Of a DNA stretch of 64,000 nucleotides, positions 1 to 11,870 are shown piece by piece. The translations under genes were made by a program, and so were the position numbers. How positions within the stretch are numbered: position 1 is the stretch's first letter; the number at the start of each line of letters is the position of its first letter. This DNA comes from Corinectria fuckeliana (lineage: Eukaryota; Ascomycota; Sordariomycetes; Hypocreales; Nectriaceae): assembly GCA_019137255.1 (NCBI GenBank), contig WPDH01000073.1:82983-146982 (forward strand). The letters are read 5' to 3'. Below the pieces are notes generated by a model. It worked only from the letters and a program-made list of their open reading frames with translations, had not been told where the DNA came from and did not search any database.

Positions 1-3000
1 TGTGAAGTTAATCCAGGTGAGCAGAGCCAGGATCTCAGAGATCGCACACTATGTATGTATGTACGAAGTTGGCCTTTTGCCTCACCGGCACGGGACGTGA
101 CATGGATGAGAACAGAGTAGCGCTCGGATTGGCCGACGAGCACATAAGTAGTAGCGTAAGGCGGCGTCACTGGCTCTCGAGTCTGGTCATTTCGTCGTAT
201 CAATGAACTTTCTTTTTTCGAGACCGGTTTCTGCTGAGTATTGATCGAGAAGAGATGATGACGGGTGGTACGAAGTACTCGATTCCTATCCCGTGTCCAG
301 CCTCTGATCGGTGCAGGCAGAGGGTGAATTCGCTCACGATGCCGCACAGCCTGGACGACCAACCCACCTTTACGCCTCGATTTGGTCGCGTCCTTGTCCC
401 TGACGTCGTACTGCCTCTGGCGCACCGCCGTGTCGCCTCACACCAAGTCTTCAAGGCTGTAGGATATGCAGCGACCGGGGCGAGGCGAGCTGCTTCCGAT
501 TCAGTATTGGTGACGTGACACGGCCTCGTTGTTGCTGCAGGATCGAGGCCAACGGCGAGGGTGAGATGAGGTAGCCTGGAGTGCGCGATATCGTAACTGA
601 GACGCTGCTATTGCTGTTTCTTGAACATGTCGCGACGAGGTGCTCTCCTCGCGACGCAGGATCAGTCTCATGCACGAAGCATGCACCACGGTGTTCGCCA
701 GGTAGGTGCATTCCGATCTGGTCAAGGGCCTGGCGGCTTCTCATCGTGCATATGTTCTGAAACGACGTCGGCTGGCCTTGATGAGCGGTCAAGTTAGCGC
801 CTGATGCCAAGACGATCGCGATAGGATCGCATTGGGTGCGCCGGAGAGATGATAGACGATATACTGCCATTGGATTGCCATTGGATTGAATGGCAACGCT
901 GATGGGCATGGATGGTGTACATGGACCGAAGGGGAAGGCTGCATGCCCATCTACACCACCATTTTGCATCCTTTGCATCCCAACAAAATCACCAAATGGC
1001 CGCCCATGCCCTCTCGTTTAGTCTACGCAGTAACCCGCGAGTCCAGTGCATCACGGCCCAGTCACACGAGTGGCCGAGCCGTTGAGCCTGGGCTCCTGCT
1101 CTTTGAGGCTTTGACCATGCGTGAGGTGCGGACGGGCCATTGTGTAACCACGACATCAATCTGCCCACCGCCCACCAGCCAGTTGTCAAGGTGAGATGCG
1201 GGGGATCCTCTCTCAAGCATCGAGGGCACCCTTTGCGCTGATGGATAGCCAATGGTTGGGCCTAGGGTGCCGATGCGGGCGGTGCACGGCCATAGGATGC
1301 TGCTCTGTGTGGACGGGAGGGGAAGCAATGTGGTGGATAGTAGACAATGAGAGTCGAGAGAGGAGGCCATCAAGGAGCTCCAAGTAAGGTAGTCGGAGGG
1401 TGCAATCGCATTGATGCCTCAGTCGAAGTTGAAACAACTCTAAATCTCCCGACGGTGCCCGGGCCAAGTCTTTCCGCCTTCAACGTGAGTGCGTTCCTCA
1501 GGCCTCGACTTCCCCCTCCAGCTCTCAGCTCTCGGCTCTCGGACCTCTCTCCCTTTACCGCTCCCTCGCATTCTTCTGCACGATCAAAGCGAAGACGAGG
1601 GCGACCCCGAAGCTGCACACGCGCCAGCCAATGGCAGGTCGGCAACATAACTAGGCGGGAAACGCGAACAGGCCGCATCTCAACAGCACTAAGATGCTGC
1701 ACGCATCCGGAAACGGGGGTTGGTAGCGAAGTCTCTGTCCCCGAGCACGATGTCCCCAGCCGTCGTTGCAGGCCGAGCTCAAGGAAGCAAGGTGCTCTCC
1801 CAATACTCGTTGCATGAGCAGGCTTACATCTCATCACAGACTCACAGTTGCATGGGCGGCTTGCACCAGCCAGCTCCAAGGGTTTGACAAGTCAAGTCAC
1901 GCCGATCCAGATGGGACGGGTTCAAGGCGTGGGCTTCCGACCCGGCATGCCGGTGCCACCCCAAACAGCCCGTCCCATTGGAACCCTCGACGACGAACGC
2001 ACGGCCGGGTGTCACCACAACAGGGTCACCAAGCTGAGTCTTTGAGGGGGAGGGGACGCGAGCTAGGGTCAGGCAAGGCGCGAGATCTGCGAGGTGCGAC
2101 GTGGTGCGTGCCACCTTGACGTGCATGATCTCGAAGAGCCAGCAGCCTCGCCATGACCAGTCGTTGCTCGCTTGTGCGACGACTCCTCCCACGTCTACAG
2201 CTTGCCTAGCAACTGGCCACCAGGGCACCAGGGTGTGGCGACTTGCTGCCTCCGTGGGAGAGATGGCTCAATCCCATCGTCGCAGACCCCGCAAATTGCA
2301 TGTCTTCCTTCTGGTCGTTGCCGTGCCAGGCTGCCTGGTCCGAGTGCGAAAGTGGACACCAGAGCAATTGACTCAATTGGGAACGGATAAGTTACGAGTC
2401 GTAAGTTACGACTCAACCACACTTCTGGGCCGTCGAGCTGGTACCAACAAGCAATGACGACCCTGAGGAATTATGGCATATCAAAGGCGCACGGGCGACC
2501 ATGAGAATCAATCTCTCGGCTTGATCCGAGAAACTGTGACGGTGGCTACAGGCCCTGCGTAACTATTCTGCCACACCCGTCCTCGTGGGTATCTGGTCAC
2601 TGGTCTCAGCACAGAAAAAGGTCACACCAGTTGTGCGGCCAAAGGGGAGAATTGAGGGTCATGGCTACGAAAATACCATCATTGGACTTGGAGGGGCTCA
2701 TTCACCTTGCACATCGGCGAGGCGATCGATCCTTCTGTCTGCATCTTGACTGAAATGAGGGCCGGGTTACGATGAACCGCCCATGGGTGGCATGGGGAGC
2801 GAAGACGCGACAATGCTTGACATTCGGGCCAGCCCAGGGCTGCCCAGTAATTCGGCATCCGGCATTGGGAACATTTGGAACACGAAGCTGAGCAGTGCCC
2901 AAAACTTCAGAGCACAAAGTTAATGCTGGGTAAACCTTGCCTTGCGAGACTTCGCCCGGATGAGGAGGGGTATCGAAACGAAGACTCAAAATAGCACTGA

Positions 3001-6000
3001 TCCTAGACGTTCAAAACGCTTCCCTCCCGAGAACCTCATGGCCTCCGCTCCGCAACCGACTTACACGCATTCACTCTACGGTTCGGCGCACGTTTACCTC
3101 GTCGATTGTTGAGACATGCACGTGTCGTACGTCAAGGACAACCGCCACTGAAGTGGACAAACCTGGACGTTTCGTCTTAAGTCCTGCGAATTCATCGTCG
3201 CGCCAAACCCATCACCAGGGCGGAATCTAACACATGTGAGGTGACGGAACCTGCGCGCTGGGACGGCGTTTCGCATACTGAAGAAACATGCGTGCTGCTG
3301 AACCAACGAACCACTGCATGATGAAGGGTGCGACCAAGAAGCAGGTGAGACGACGCATGTGGTGTGACGGTGATCAAGCGAGATTATTGGAAACAGGTCG
3401 TTGCGTTCTTTGTGGCATCTCAAGCCATCGCTGAGTAAACCAACCCTGGGGCGAAAGACACATTCAATTGGGATCTGGGCTTGGATCGAACCACGAATTG
3501 AGCCACGGGGGTGAAGGCCTACCTTCACTGGCGATCAGAGGTGCAACGTTCGCGGAGCCAAGATTTTATTTTGGCGAGGTAGGTTTCCGGCAGCTTCTCG
3601 TTGTCGGTCCCTGCTGAATCCCGTCAACGCTTCGGGATAATGTGTGGGCATTCCCCTTGTTCACCAGCCAGTAACACACTCTCAACAAACATGTTTCCTA
3701 GTCCTATACTGGAGCTGGACTGGACATTGTCAGGTACTATGGTGACTAGTCATGTCGTTCCGGCGCAAGAGGGGCGAAGATCTTCCGAAGAACCCACAGT
3801 ACGAATTGAGGAGCTCGGGATGCCAGCCAACTGAAGCAAGACAGCAGCGGACCTGCTTTTCATTCGGGCATCATTGGAAAAGAAGCTGGCCGTCGAAAGG
3901 GTTTCAATTAAGGGAATCCATTCAGTGGAGGAAGCTGCAGTGCCGGCAGAGCTGGCGAGCCCCGCGGCAAAAATGTCCCCGACCGACAGTACGGGGATGC
4001 AGACTTCAAAGGCAAGGGGTTATCTCCACGACAATAGTCCGCGACCTTGTCGTGGTACTCAGACGTCACGTCTGTACAATCGCCGATGCAGCTTCAAGAC
4101 CAAGTCGCCAACCAGACAGGCGCCGTAGTGCCGTCTCCATAAGTGCGGCCCGCGCGGGCCATCGAGAAGCACGCTGCAGGACCTTAAGTTAGGTACAGTA
4201 TGTACTGAAGCCTTCCATCCAGTGGCTATCCTAGCCGAGCTAGCTTCCTCGGCGCTGCAGGCGTTGGCGATCCCTCCCCAGGCGGCCAGGGGCGACCCTG
4301 GCGACGGATGACCCTGGTCCCCTGCGCAGATCGCACACCCGCCCGGCCCCCCGAAGCCTCGAGTGTTTCTGCTGCCCCCCGCGACCATGGCACCTCGACC
4401 TGACGGAAGGCCTGGTAGCAGTCCAGGAAGAGCGCTGGGGAAACATGCGAATCCGGCGCGAGATGCGATACGATGGCTTCCCGTCTCCCCAGAGTCGGGA
4501 GGTCCCTCAGGAGCCGAGGTGGCGTGGTTGTAGAGGCTTTGTTCAACCGTATCGCACAGTTGTATCCCACGCATGCGCCGCGGCGACAGACGTAATTTGG
4601 CTAGGTGGACGGGACACCTTCCACGAGCCACGGAGGCCACACGTCCAGATCGAGCCGGGTCGCTTGCTCAATCGGGGCGGCAGGGGATGGGGCCGGGGTC
4701 GTGAAAAGTCAACTTGATATCCCACGGTGCAGATCCATGGCGGACGGGGTACCTGGCTAATACACACAATCTTCCCCTGGCGCCCTTGCCTTGGCCTCAT
4801 CGCGCAACAGAACCACAAGGAGGGCCAATGATGAAGCGGGTGTTCGAGAAGTGAAGAAGAATCCTGGCGGAGCCACCTCTGCTCATCAATCTTGTTGACG
4901 ACTGGCAGCCCGTATAAGATAAATGGCGTTCCCCACGTTAAAGAGCCTTCTCCCTCCCCGATGACCATCTCTCCCTCGATCGTCAGCGACGCGACTGGAT
5001 CGTAAACCACGACAACAGCTACGTGTCGAGAAGAACACGACAGCCCCCGAGATCCATTACGCCTACCTACAAGGGACTGGGCTCACCACCGCGTTTCTTC
5101 TGCGAGTGTCGTAGCGGATACCAAGGCCAATTTAGAGAAGACTCGAGGTGCAAGCAAGATCCGGCAGAGCTGCAAGGGTGAGACATGAACGATGGCTTGG
5201 GTGAGTTGGGTTCGTCGCTGACAGCTGCGGCAAGGTACGAGCACCACTAAACAAAGGCAAAACGACGAGAAACGACTCGGATTCGGAGGGCGAACGGCCG
5301 TTTCGTTGTTCGATACGTATGTATGGATTTGCTTTTTGTTTACACGGCTCTCTTCCGTTTCCCTTCTCAGTCCTCCGGTTCATGATTCATCTCCCCCTGC
5401 CAGACCCACATCGGCGGGCTGATCACCACCACCATTCTCGAAATGGCATTTTGCCTATCGAGCTCCCTTTCAGCTGTCCATCGCGCCTCTCGCCATTCAA
5501 TCGCCCTCCCGTTTGGAAGCCTGGCTCTCCATGACAGGGCCTCGTGGTTGCGTTTCAGCATCCCTCAGCTCTCTTTGCTTCGCTTTCCCACTCTCATTTC
5601 GACGAAGGGAAAGCCCAAGATGGACCAGTGCCACCGTATAGAGTGCGCGCGGTGACGCCAGCGCTACAGCACCCCGAGCTCCGCTTCTCACTGTTCGTCC
5701 CCATTCCGTGTTCCTAGCTGCGCGTTCCTTACATTCCCAAGTGGGAGTGGGCTGCAGGCGGGATGGAAGGGGGTTTACCATCACTAGGTAATGGAGGCAC
5801 CCGGAGACGGGACGCGGGCTGTCGCAAAACGGGAGAACAAGTCTCAGCCAGGGTCATGATTGACCGAGATGTTGCGTGGAGATGGGATTGGGAAAAGCAA
5901 CAAGAAACAAGAAACAAGCAGCTGATTGGAATGGAGTTGACAGATTTGACTCACAGTGCCGGTTGAGGTGATCAGCGATCGCCGTCCCCTTGCCCTGGCT

Positions 6001-7474
6001 ACGGGCCCGTCGACCGACCGACTTACCCTTTCAGGCTTGACCCCTGCTGGGCTTTCACGGAACCCCAACTCTCCGAGGCGCAAGGCCTCTTGGTCGAACC
6101 AAAGGGAGCCAGTCAACCCACCCTCAGTCCCTTTGGGTGGTGGTGGTGTGTATCTCGAAGAGAGGCGGTGGTCAACAAAAAGTTGGACGCAGACACACAG
6201 ACAGACACAACAGGTCTAGTTTGACTGGCGAAGCTGAGGTCTGCTGATTCTGGCCCGTTGCGCCATATCGCCGACGGATCGTCGCCGGGGAACACTGAGC
6301 ACTAGCACAGCAGATCTGCCAGTTGGGAACTCCATCGCAATTTCAGCGGGCGGCCATCTATCGAGAGAGTCTCACGTCGACGGACGGTGCGGCCATCTAC
6401 ACTCGGTAAGTTGTGGCTTTCCTTGTTCTCGCAACGATGAGTGCTCCACCGCTTAGTAGGCCCGGCCTCCCTCTTAACGCAGACGGGATCCAAGGATGGT
6501 GTCATGGATGGCCGATGGGCGGCAGATGCAAGATGGCAGCAGAGATGCACCGGCCCTGCCATACCATGTCGGAAGCTCTTTGAGAGGCGAGGACACGGAC
6601 AGACACGAGACGGAGACGGGAGGGCGGATGACGGGACGGGGCACGGTTGGAACCGCGGGCTGACTACTGGGCCCCCTTGACCCTCCGACCCTCCTTGGGC
6701 TCTCTTCCATCTTCCCTCTCCTCAACGTGAGGCCCGTTTAGGCCCCAGTGCCCTAGACAGCTCTGGGCGCCGGGGCTTTGAGCTGGGTCATCCCTGGGCC
6801 ATCCCTCCCTACTTAGCCTCCTAGTCTCTGGGCCTCCGCCGTTCCCTGCTCCCTGGCAGCTTCTTGGGTCTCCTGCTCCTGGTCACTCTAGCCAATACCG
6901 ACACCCCTGCACACCACTATCGATGCCCGTTTTTGCAACTCTCCAATCAGCGCTGACAGCCTACAGCCACCATACATCCACACCCTCCATCCCGCGCGAT
7001 CGACTTACACGCGCATTGCGCACCGCATCGCCTCGCCCAGGTACAGTACGTCAAGAGACTTATTTTCCTTTTTCCGTTTCCTTTCCCTTCATACCCTTCA
7101 GTCATTTTTCTTTTTGTCGTGACATTGGCTAGGCTGGCGTTTCCTCGTCCCGCCCGTCGAGGATCCCTGTACCATTGCTTTCCCCATATTTGCCAGGCCC
7201 GTCTCTGGGTCTGTGTGTCCCGCAGCCGCCAGCTTCACGGCGTGCCATGGTCACATTGATCCCACAGCCATTAGCATGGCTTCCTGGGGGGTCCCAGACG
7301 GTAGACGTACAACCCGCAACCCAGATCCGCAACCCCACGAGCATCCGCATCCCTTCGGGCCAACACATGATGAGCCCGTTCACCGGGGCCAGGCCCCTCC
7401 CGTGTTGGGGCTCTTCCCTATCCTGATCCGTCACAAGCTCGCCCTTCTCCACCATTCCCGCGTCTTGATGTTCA

Positions 7475-7519
<45 letters not shown>

Positions 7520-9303
7520 NNNNNNNNNNNNNNNNNNCCCCCCCCCCCCCCCCCCCCCCTCCGCGCCACCCCTACACTTTGCCGTCAGTCACCCTTGCAG
7601 CTGTCTCTGAGACATCTCGAAATCTGGCATTTCAACGGCCATCGTGGTCGCCCTAACCCTCCTCTCCCCCCTCGGGACTCTCCCTACCCCCCCTTCTCTC
7701 ATCCTTGGCCTCCCTCCCCGGATGCTAGGGTTACTGACCACACGGGCGCGGGACTGGCCTGCCGCCGTTGTGGTTAAGGCCGATGCCATCATGGCCGCCG
7801 GGACGGGGACGGGTCTCGTACTGCTTTATCGGCTCTGGCCTGTTAGTGGGTGGGCTCAGCAGACAAGGATGCTACAAGCTTGACAGTATCAAGGCCCAAA
7901 AGCAACTAGACAGAGCTTTCTCTCCCTTTACATCGGTACCCTATCACCCTGGCACTGTTCCCTCAAACCTGCTCCCGCTCAACTCTGTACTTGTTTCCTT
8001 CCAGGGAGGGCTGGACTTTACTCATCGGCTCCACACGTCCTGGCCACTGGCTTCTGTCTGCCCTCTGCCCTTACGTCCCCGCCTCTCCGCCATCCATCTG
8101 AATCACGACTATCGCCTCTTGATGCAGGGCAGAGCAGCTTGCATACGCCGGCCCAACCCCAAAAAGAAATGCCCCCTCATGTTTCTCATCCTTCATCTGC
8201 CTCCGACACCCCCATATACCTTCCCGAGCGAGACTCTGACTTGCGTGAATCTCACCAGCCTGGATCAACTTCCTCTACCCGTCCCAGACACTCCTCACCT
8301 CACGCTCAGCTCGGTCTCTGTTTGTCTCCCCACCCCCCGGAGCGTAGTTACAAGGCAACGCGTCGTCGTTCAGCCTTTTGGCATCGCATGTGCTGACCAT
8401 CATTTCCCGCCAATAGCCAACAGAGTCAAGATACTTACACACCACTGGTTGGACGCCTCGCCAGACAGAACTACCTCGTCAGCTAGCCTCATTCGTTTCT
8501 ATTACATCCTGAGCCAAGTTCGAGAAGCCATGTACGTTTTATTTGATCGCTAGATTCCTCTCAAAACTTCCTCCACTATCATCTGGTCCACGGTCGACGG
8601 TGCTTCTGTTATCTGATGTTGCTGCTGACCGATTTCCAGACTCCTTGGGTTGCACTGCACGGATTTCTTCAGCACACAATCCTGCACACTTCTCCTCTTG
8701 CCGGAGCTTGACTGCCAACCTCTTCTGTGTTTGTTGTTCTTCCTCGGCGATCCCAACCAATGAGGCCGCAACTGCCCCGGGATCTCTGAACCGAACTCGC
8801 AGCGTCACAGTGCCCGCTACCCCGGTTTAAGGAAGCATCTCCCCGAGCGAAAAGCAACCAAGGCTCCAAAGGGCAACATCTCTCCCTTCTTGGAATGCCA
8901 GTGTCTCTGCTCTGGATTGGAACCACCGTGCGCCCCTCCCAGCAGCTCAAATCACACCAGTAAGAGACCCAAAGTGGCCCGCCGTTCGCTCGGTTGTTTC
9001 ACATCGCCGCGCCCAAGACGCAGAAGCAAGTCAAGGGAGAGACTGACCGAGAACACCCAGCATAACAACAGCATCAAGCTATACATTAGTCTATGCGCCC
9101 TGCTAGATCAAATTTCCGAGAACCAACAAGGCGCTCAGACAACGGGTTCCTCTCTCCCGGCCGACTGATCCCCGCCGAATAAGACCTCGTCGAGACCTCG
9201 TCTTAAACACCCTCGACCGCCGCTGTCCAAGACAAGGGGTTGCATTCTTGACTTCCTCCCTCACAAACACATTTCCCACCAGCTCCCCCTTTCCGACCGC
9301 TTG
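1..9303. other. Long gene-free region upstream of medA
   Basis: No reading frame here of any length reads like a known protein, and the short open frames on both strands overlap one another in the way expected of GC-rich noncoding DNA. From about 6.7 kb to 9.3 kb the plus strand becomes strongly pyrimidine-rich (CT and CCT tracts), as is common just upstream of and within 5' leaders of filamentous fungal genes. I infer that at least the right third is promoter and transcribed leader of the medA homologue at 9304. Short upstream ATG frames are present in that stretch, but I cannot tell which are transcribed. I see no tRNA or rRNA signature. Confidence 0.55.
7477..7559. repeat. Poly-C run interrupted by an 18-base assembly gap
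   Basis: There are 43 consecutive C bases (7477-7519), then 18 N (7520-7537), then 22 more C (7538-7559). The gap lies inside a homopolymer, so its true length and content are unknown. The apparent proline-rich (or, on the other strand, glycine-rich) frames that run through it are artefacts of the homopolymer. The tract sits in the presumed medA promoter or leader. Confidence 0.97.
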
Positions 9304-11870
9304 ATGTCTGCTGTCAAGTTCCAGTGCTCGCCCTACAAGCTTTTCGAGGTGAGTCGCCAGCCCTGACCCTGTTCCAACACTGGCGCGTCAAGACCAACCT
9401 CTTTCCCTCTCCGTTTTGCCCACAAGGCTGCGGAGCGTCTCGTCTTGTTCTCCCTACATCCCTCCCTCCATCTCCATTTGTTTTTGTTGTGTGGACTTAC
9501 TTGATCCCCAAATACCTTTTTCTTTTGTTTCAAGACATATCCCCAAGACTGACTGACACCTGCGACCCTCACAGCCTGACTACCATCCCCAGAAGCCAAT
9601 CATTGTTGGTGTGGACGACAGGCTCGAGTCGCCCGAGACGCTCACGCTTCGTTACGAAGAAGCTGCTCGAGCAGCCAGCGGGGGAGACCCACGCGGGGAC
9701 TCCCCACCTAGGCTCTTGGAAATGGCGGCCTACAGCAAGGCACAGCTGCCCTCGATGCATGGTGAGTAATGCCCAGCGGATGTCTGCTCCGCGTGTTCAG
9801 CTCGGAAGCGTACTGGTTGGCGGCGACGTTGGTCGTGAACAGCCGTGATGGTTGCAAACGTGCCATAGTTGTGTACTGCTTGGGGGCTTGGGAAACGAAC
9901 AGAGGCTAACAAACGGCTTAGCAGCAGGCTACGACCCGACGCGGTACCAAGATGCTGCCTACGACCAGTATCCAGCTCAACCTTTTCCGACTCAGCAGCA
10001 CACGGACAAGTTTGCGCAGCTGAACCAACAGTCGTTCGCCTCGAACAATGCCACGGTTGCCCAATACATCCCTTCGGGGTCAACGGTGACCTCTTGCCAT
10101 CCCCTCTCGGGCGTGTTTGGCACCAAGGTCTTTGTCAAGGTCTCCTCGCAATATGACGTGCATTCCTTGAACTCGTCGATGCCCTTCTTCTTCCTGCTCT
10201 TCGGGACTGAGAAGTGCCCCGCGGAAGTCACCCGGGAAGGCCAGGACGGCTCTGGCTTTGCCTACACGTACAGCGCAGATGCCCCCCAATTCATGGTCAC
10301 GGGCTGTTCCGGCAGCAACGTGCCCATGTCACTCCTCCACGAAGGGCCCTCGGGAGAAGAGATTTCGCGGACCGTCGTGGGCACCTTTCAGTACCTCGAA
10401 GGGTCCGCGGATGACATCACGAGGCCAACCAAGGTCCCCAAGCAGGAGGACGGGGCACCTGCCCCGAGGCTAGATCAGCCGAGTGTATCACCCAAGGGCG
10501 AGGCTGAACTGCCAGCAGAGGCTCCTACAAATACCTACGAGTACCCGACACAGCAGGGCCAATATGCCACCGCGTTCCAGCCAGGCAACAGCGAGATGAT
10601 CAGCACGTACAGAAGCAGCAGTTTCACGGATCCTCCGCACTACCATCGCCGGCCGTCGGGATGGAGCGGATACCCGGGCACCCTGGGGAGCACGGCGCGG
10701 GGACCGGCCGTGTTGGACCCGTCCATGCCGGGGCGGCCAAGCTTGACGCCACTGCCGATGCCGTCGACAAGCGGGACGCCGCAGCTTATTCGGACCAGCA
10801 CCATCAGCACCGTCAGCAACAGCAACAACTACCACCCCGTGTCGCTGTACGGCAACAAGGCGGTGCTGAAGATCCAGGGCAAGCTGGACGCCATGGCCGA
10901 GAACTGGTCCCAGGAGGAGTGGGACAACCGCCGCCGCATCGTGCGCTTCCAGAAGTCGCAGCGGGGATGCACCCTGAGCACCACGTTCCACCCGGTTGCT
11001 GTCAACGAGCGCCCGCCCAACAGCATCTGCATCTCGTGCATCTGGTGGGCCGAGAAGAGCGAATGCTTCGTCACGTCCGTCGACACGATCCATCTGCTGG
11101 AGCAGCTCGTCGCCGCCCCCGGCAGATTCAGCGTCGAGGAGAAGAACCGGATTCGCCGTAACCTCGAGGGCTTCCACCCCTTGACCGTCTCCAAGGCCAA
11201 GGCAGAGAGCGAGGAGTTCTTCAAGGTCATCATGGCGTTCCCCAACCCCAAGCCCCGCAACATCGAGAAGGACGTCAAGGTGTTCCCCTGGAAGATCCTG
11301 GAGCCGGCGCTCAAGAAGATCATTGGCAAGTACAGCGCCAGCCCGAGCCCCAACCTGCCGCCTGCAAACATGATGAATCCGGGCAACGGAGGGTATGCGC
11401 CGCTCCCCACGCCCCCCGGGCAGAGCATCGGCCCAGCCCAGCACGACCCTCACCCGCAGTATTCCCTCCCGCAACACCATGACTCGATCCCGTCGCCCCG
11501 GTCGCTCTCCGGGTCGCAGCCCAGCTGGACGCCCTACGCGGCGACGGCCCCCGGCTACTCGACCGCTGCGTCGAGGACGCTCAGCCCCAGCATCCGGCAC
11601 CCCAGTCCATCGCAGATCCAGCCGCCGCTGCGCATCAGCACAACGCCTCTCCCAGCTGTCAGCACGTATGATACGCGGACGGCGACGGGTGGAGGCTACG
11701 GCGCGACGGGCTTGCACACGCCCCTCAGCCATCACCACGCCACCGCGACCCCCCCACGGTGGGATCCCACGCCCGCAACATACCCCGACAGCTACCCCAG
11801 CCTGACGTCTCAGACGGCGCAGCCCGTATACAGCACGGCAGCGTACGGCGAAGGGCCTCCGAGGGCATAG
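9304..11870 (+). CDS. medA: Medusa (MedA)-type developmental regulator
   Basis: Homologue of the fungal regulator known as MedA in Aspergillus, Acr1 in Magnaporthe and Ren1 in Fusarium. It is a nuclear protein of unclear biochemistry, needed for normal conidiophore and conidium patterning. Three exons fit: 9304-9348, 9575-9761 and 9922-11870, giving about 726 residues. The start (MSAVKFQCSPYKLFE) is separated by an intron from the next block, as expected. An N-terminal conserved part lies near residues 80-210. The signature central domain (about 404-547) contains WSQEEWDNRRRIVRF, a CISCIWWAEKSECFVTSVDT-like stretch, and the NPKPRNIEKDVKVFPWKIL block. The remaining tail is low-complexity, rich in Pro, Ser and Thr. 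A repeated acceptor at the second intron gives alternative starts for exon 3 (see findings). The gene stands alone behind about 9 kb of empty sequence, which suits a tightly regulated developmental gene. Family assignment is firm; nuclear role is from family knowledge. Confidence 0.92.
9919..9927 (+). promoter_or_regulatory. Tandem triple NAG splice acceptor of medA intron 2
   Basis: The 3' end of the second medA intron reads TAG-CAG-CAG, three possible acceptors spaced by three bases and preceded by a GCTAAC branch-point-like sequence about ten bases upstream. All three keep the frame because exon 2 ends after one base of a codon. They would give Met-His followed by Ala-Ala-Gly, Ala-Gly or Gly. 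The first acceptor is used in the coordinates given for medA, but which is used in the cell cannot be read from the DNA. Confidence 0.7.

Noticed and set aside
7129..7656. Pro-rich and Gly-rich frames through the poly-C tract
   Set aside because: They are translations of a homopolymer and of unknown bases.
7768..8553. 261-codon frame upstream of medA
   Set aside because: No family resemblance, biased Pro/Leu/Ser composition from pyrimidine-rich DNA, and other frames are equally open across it.
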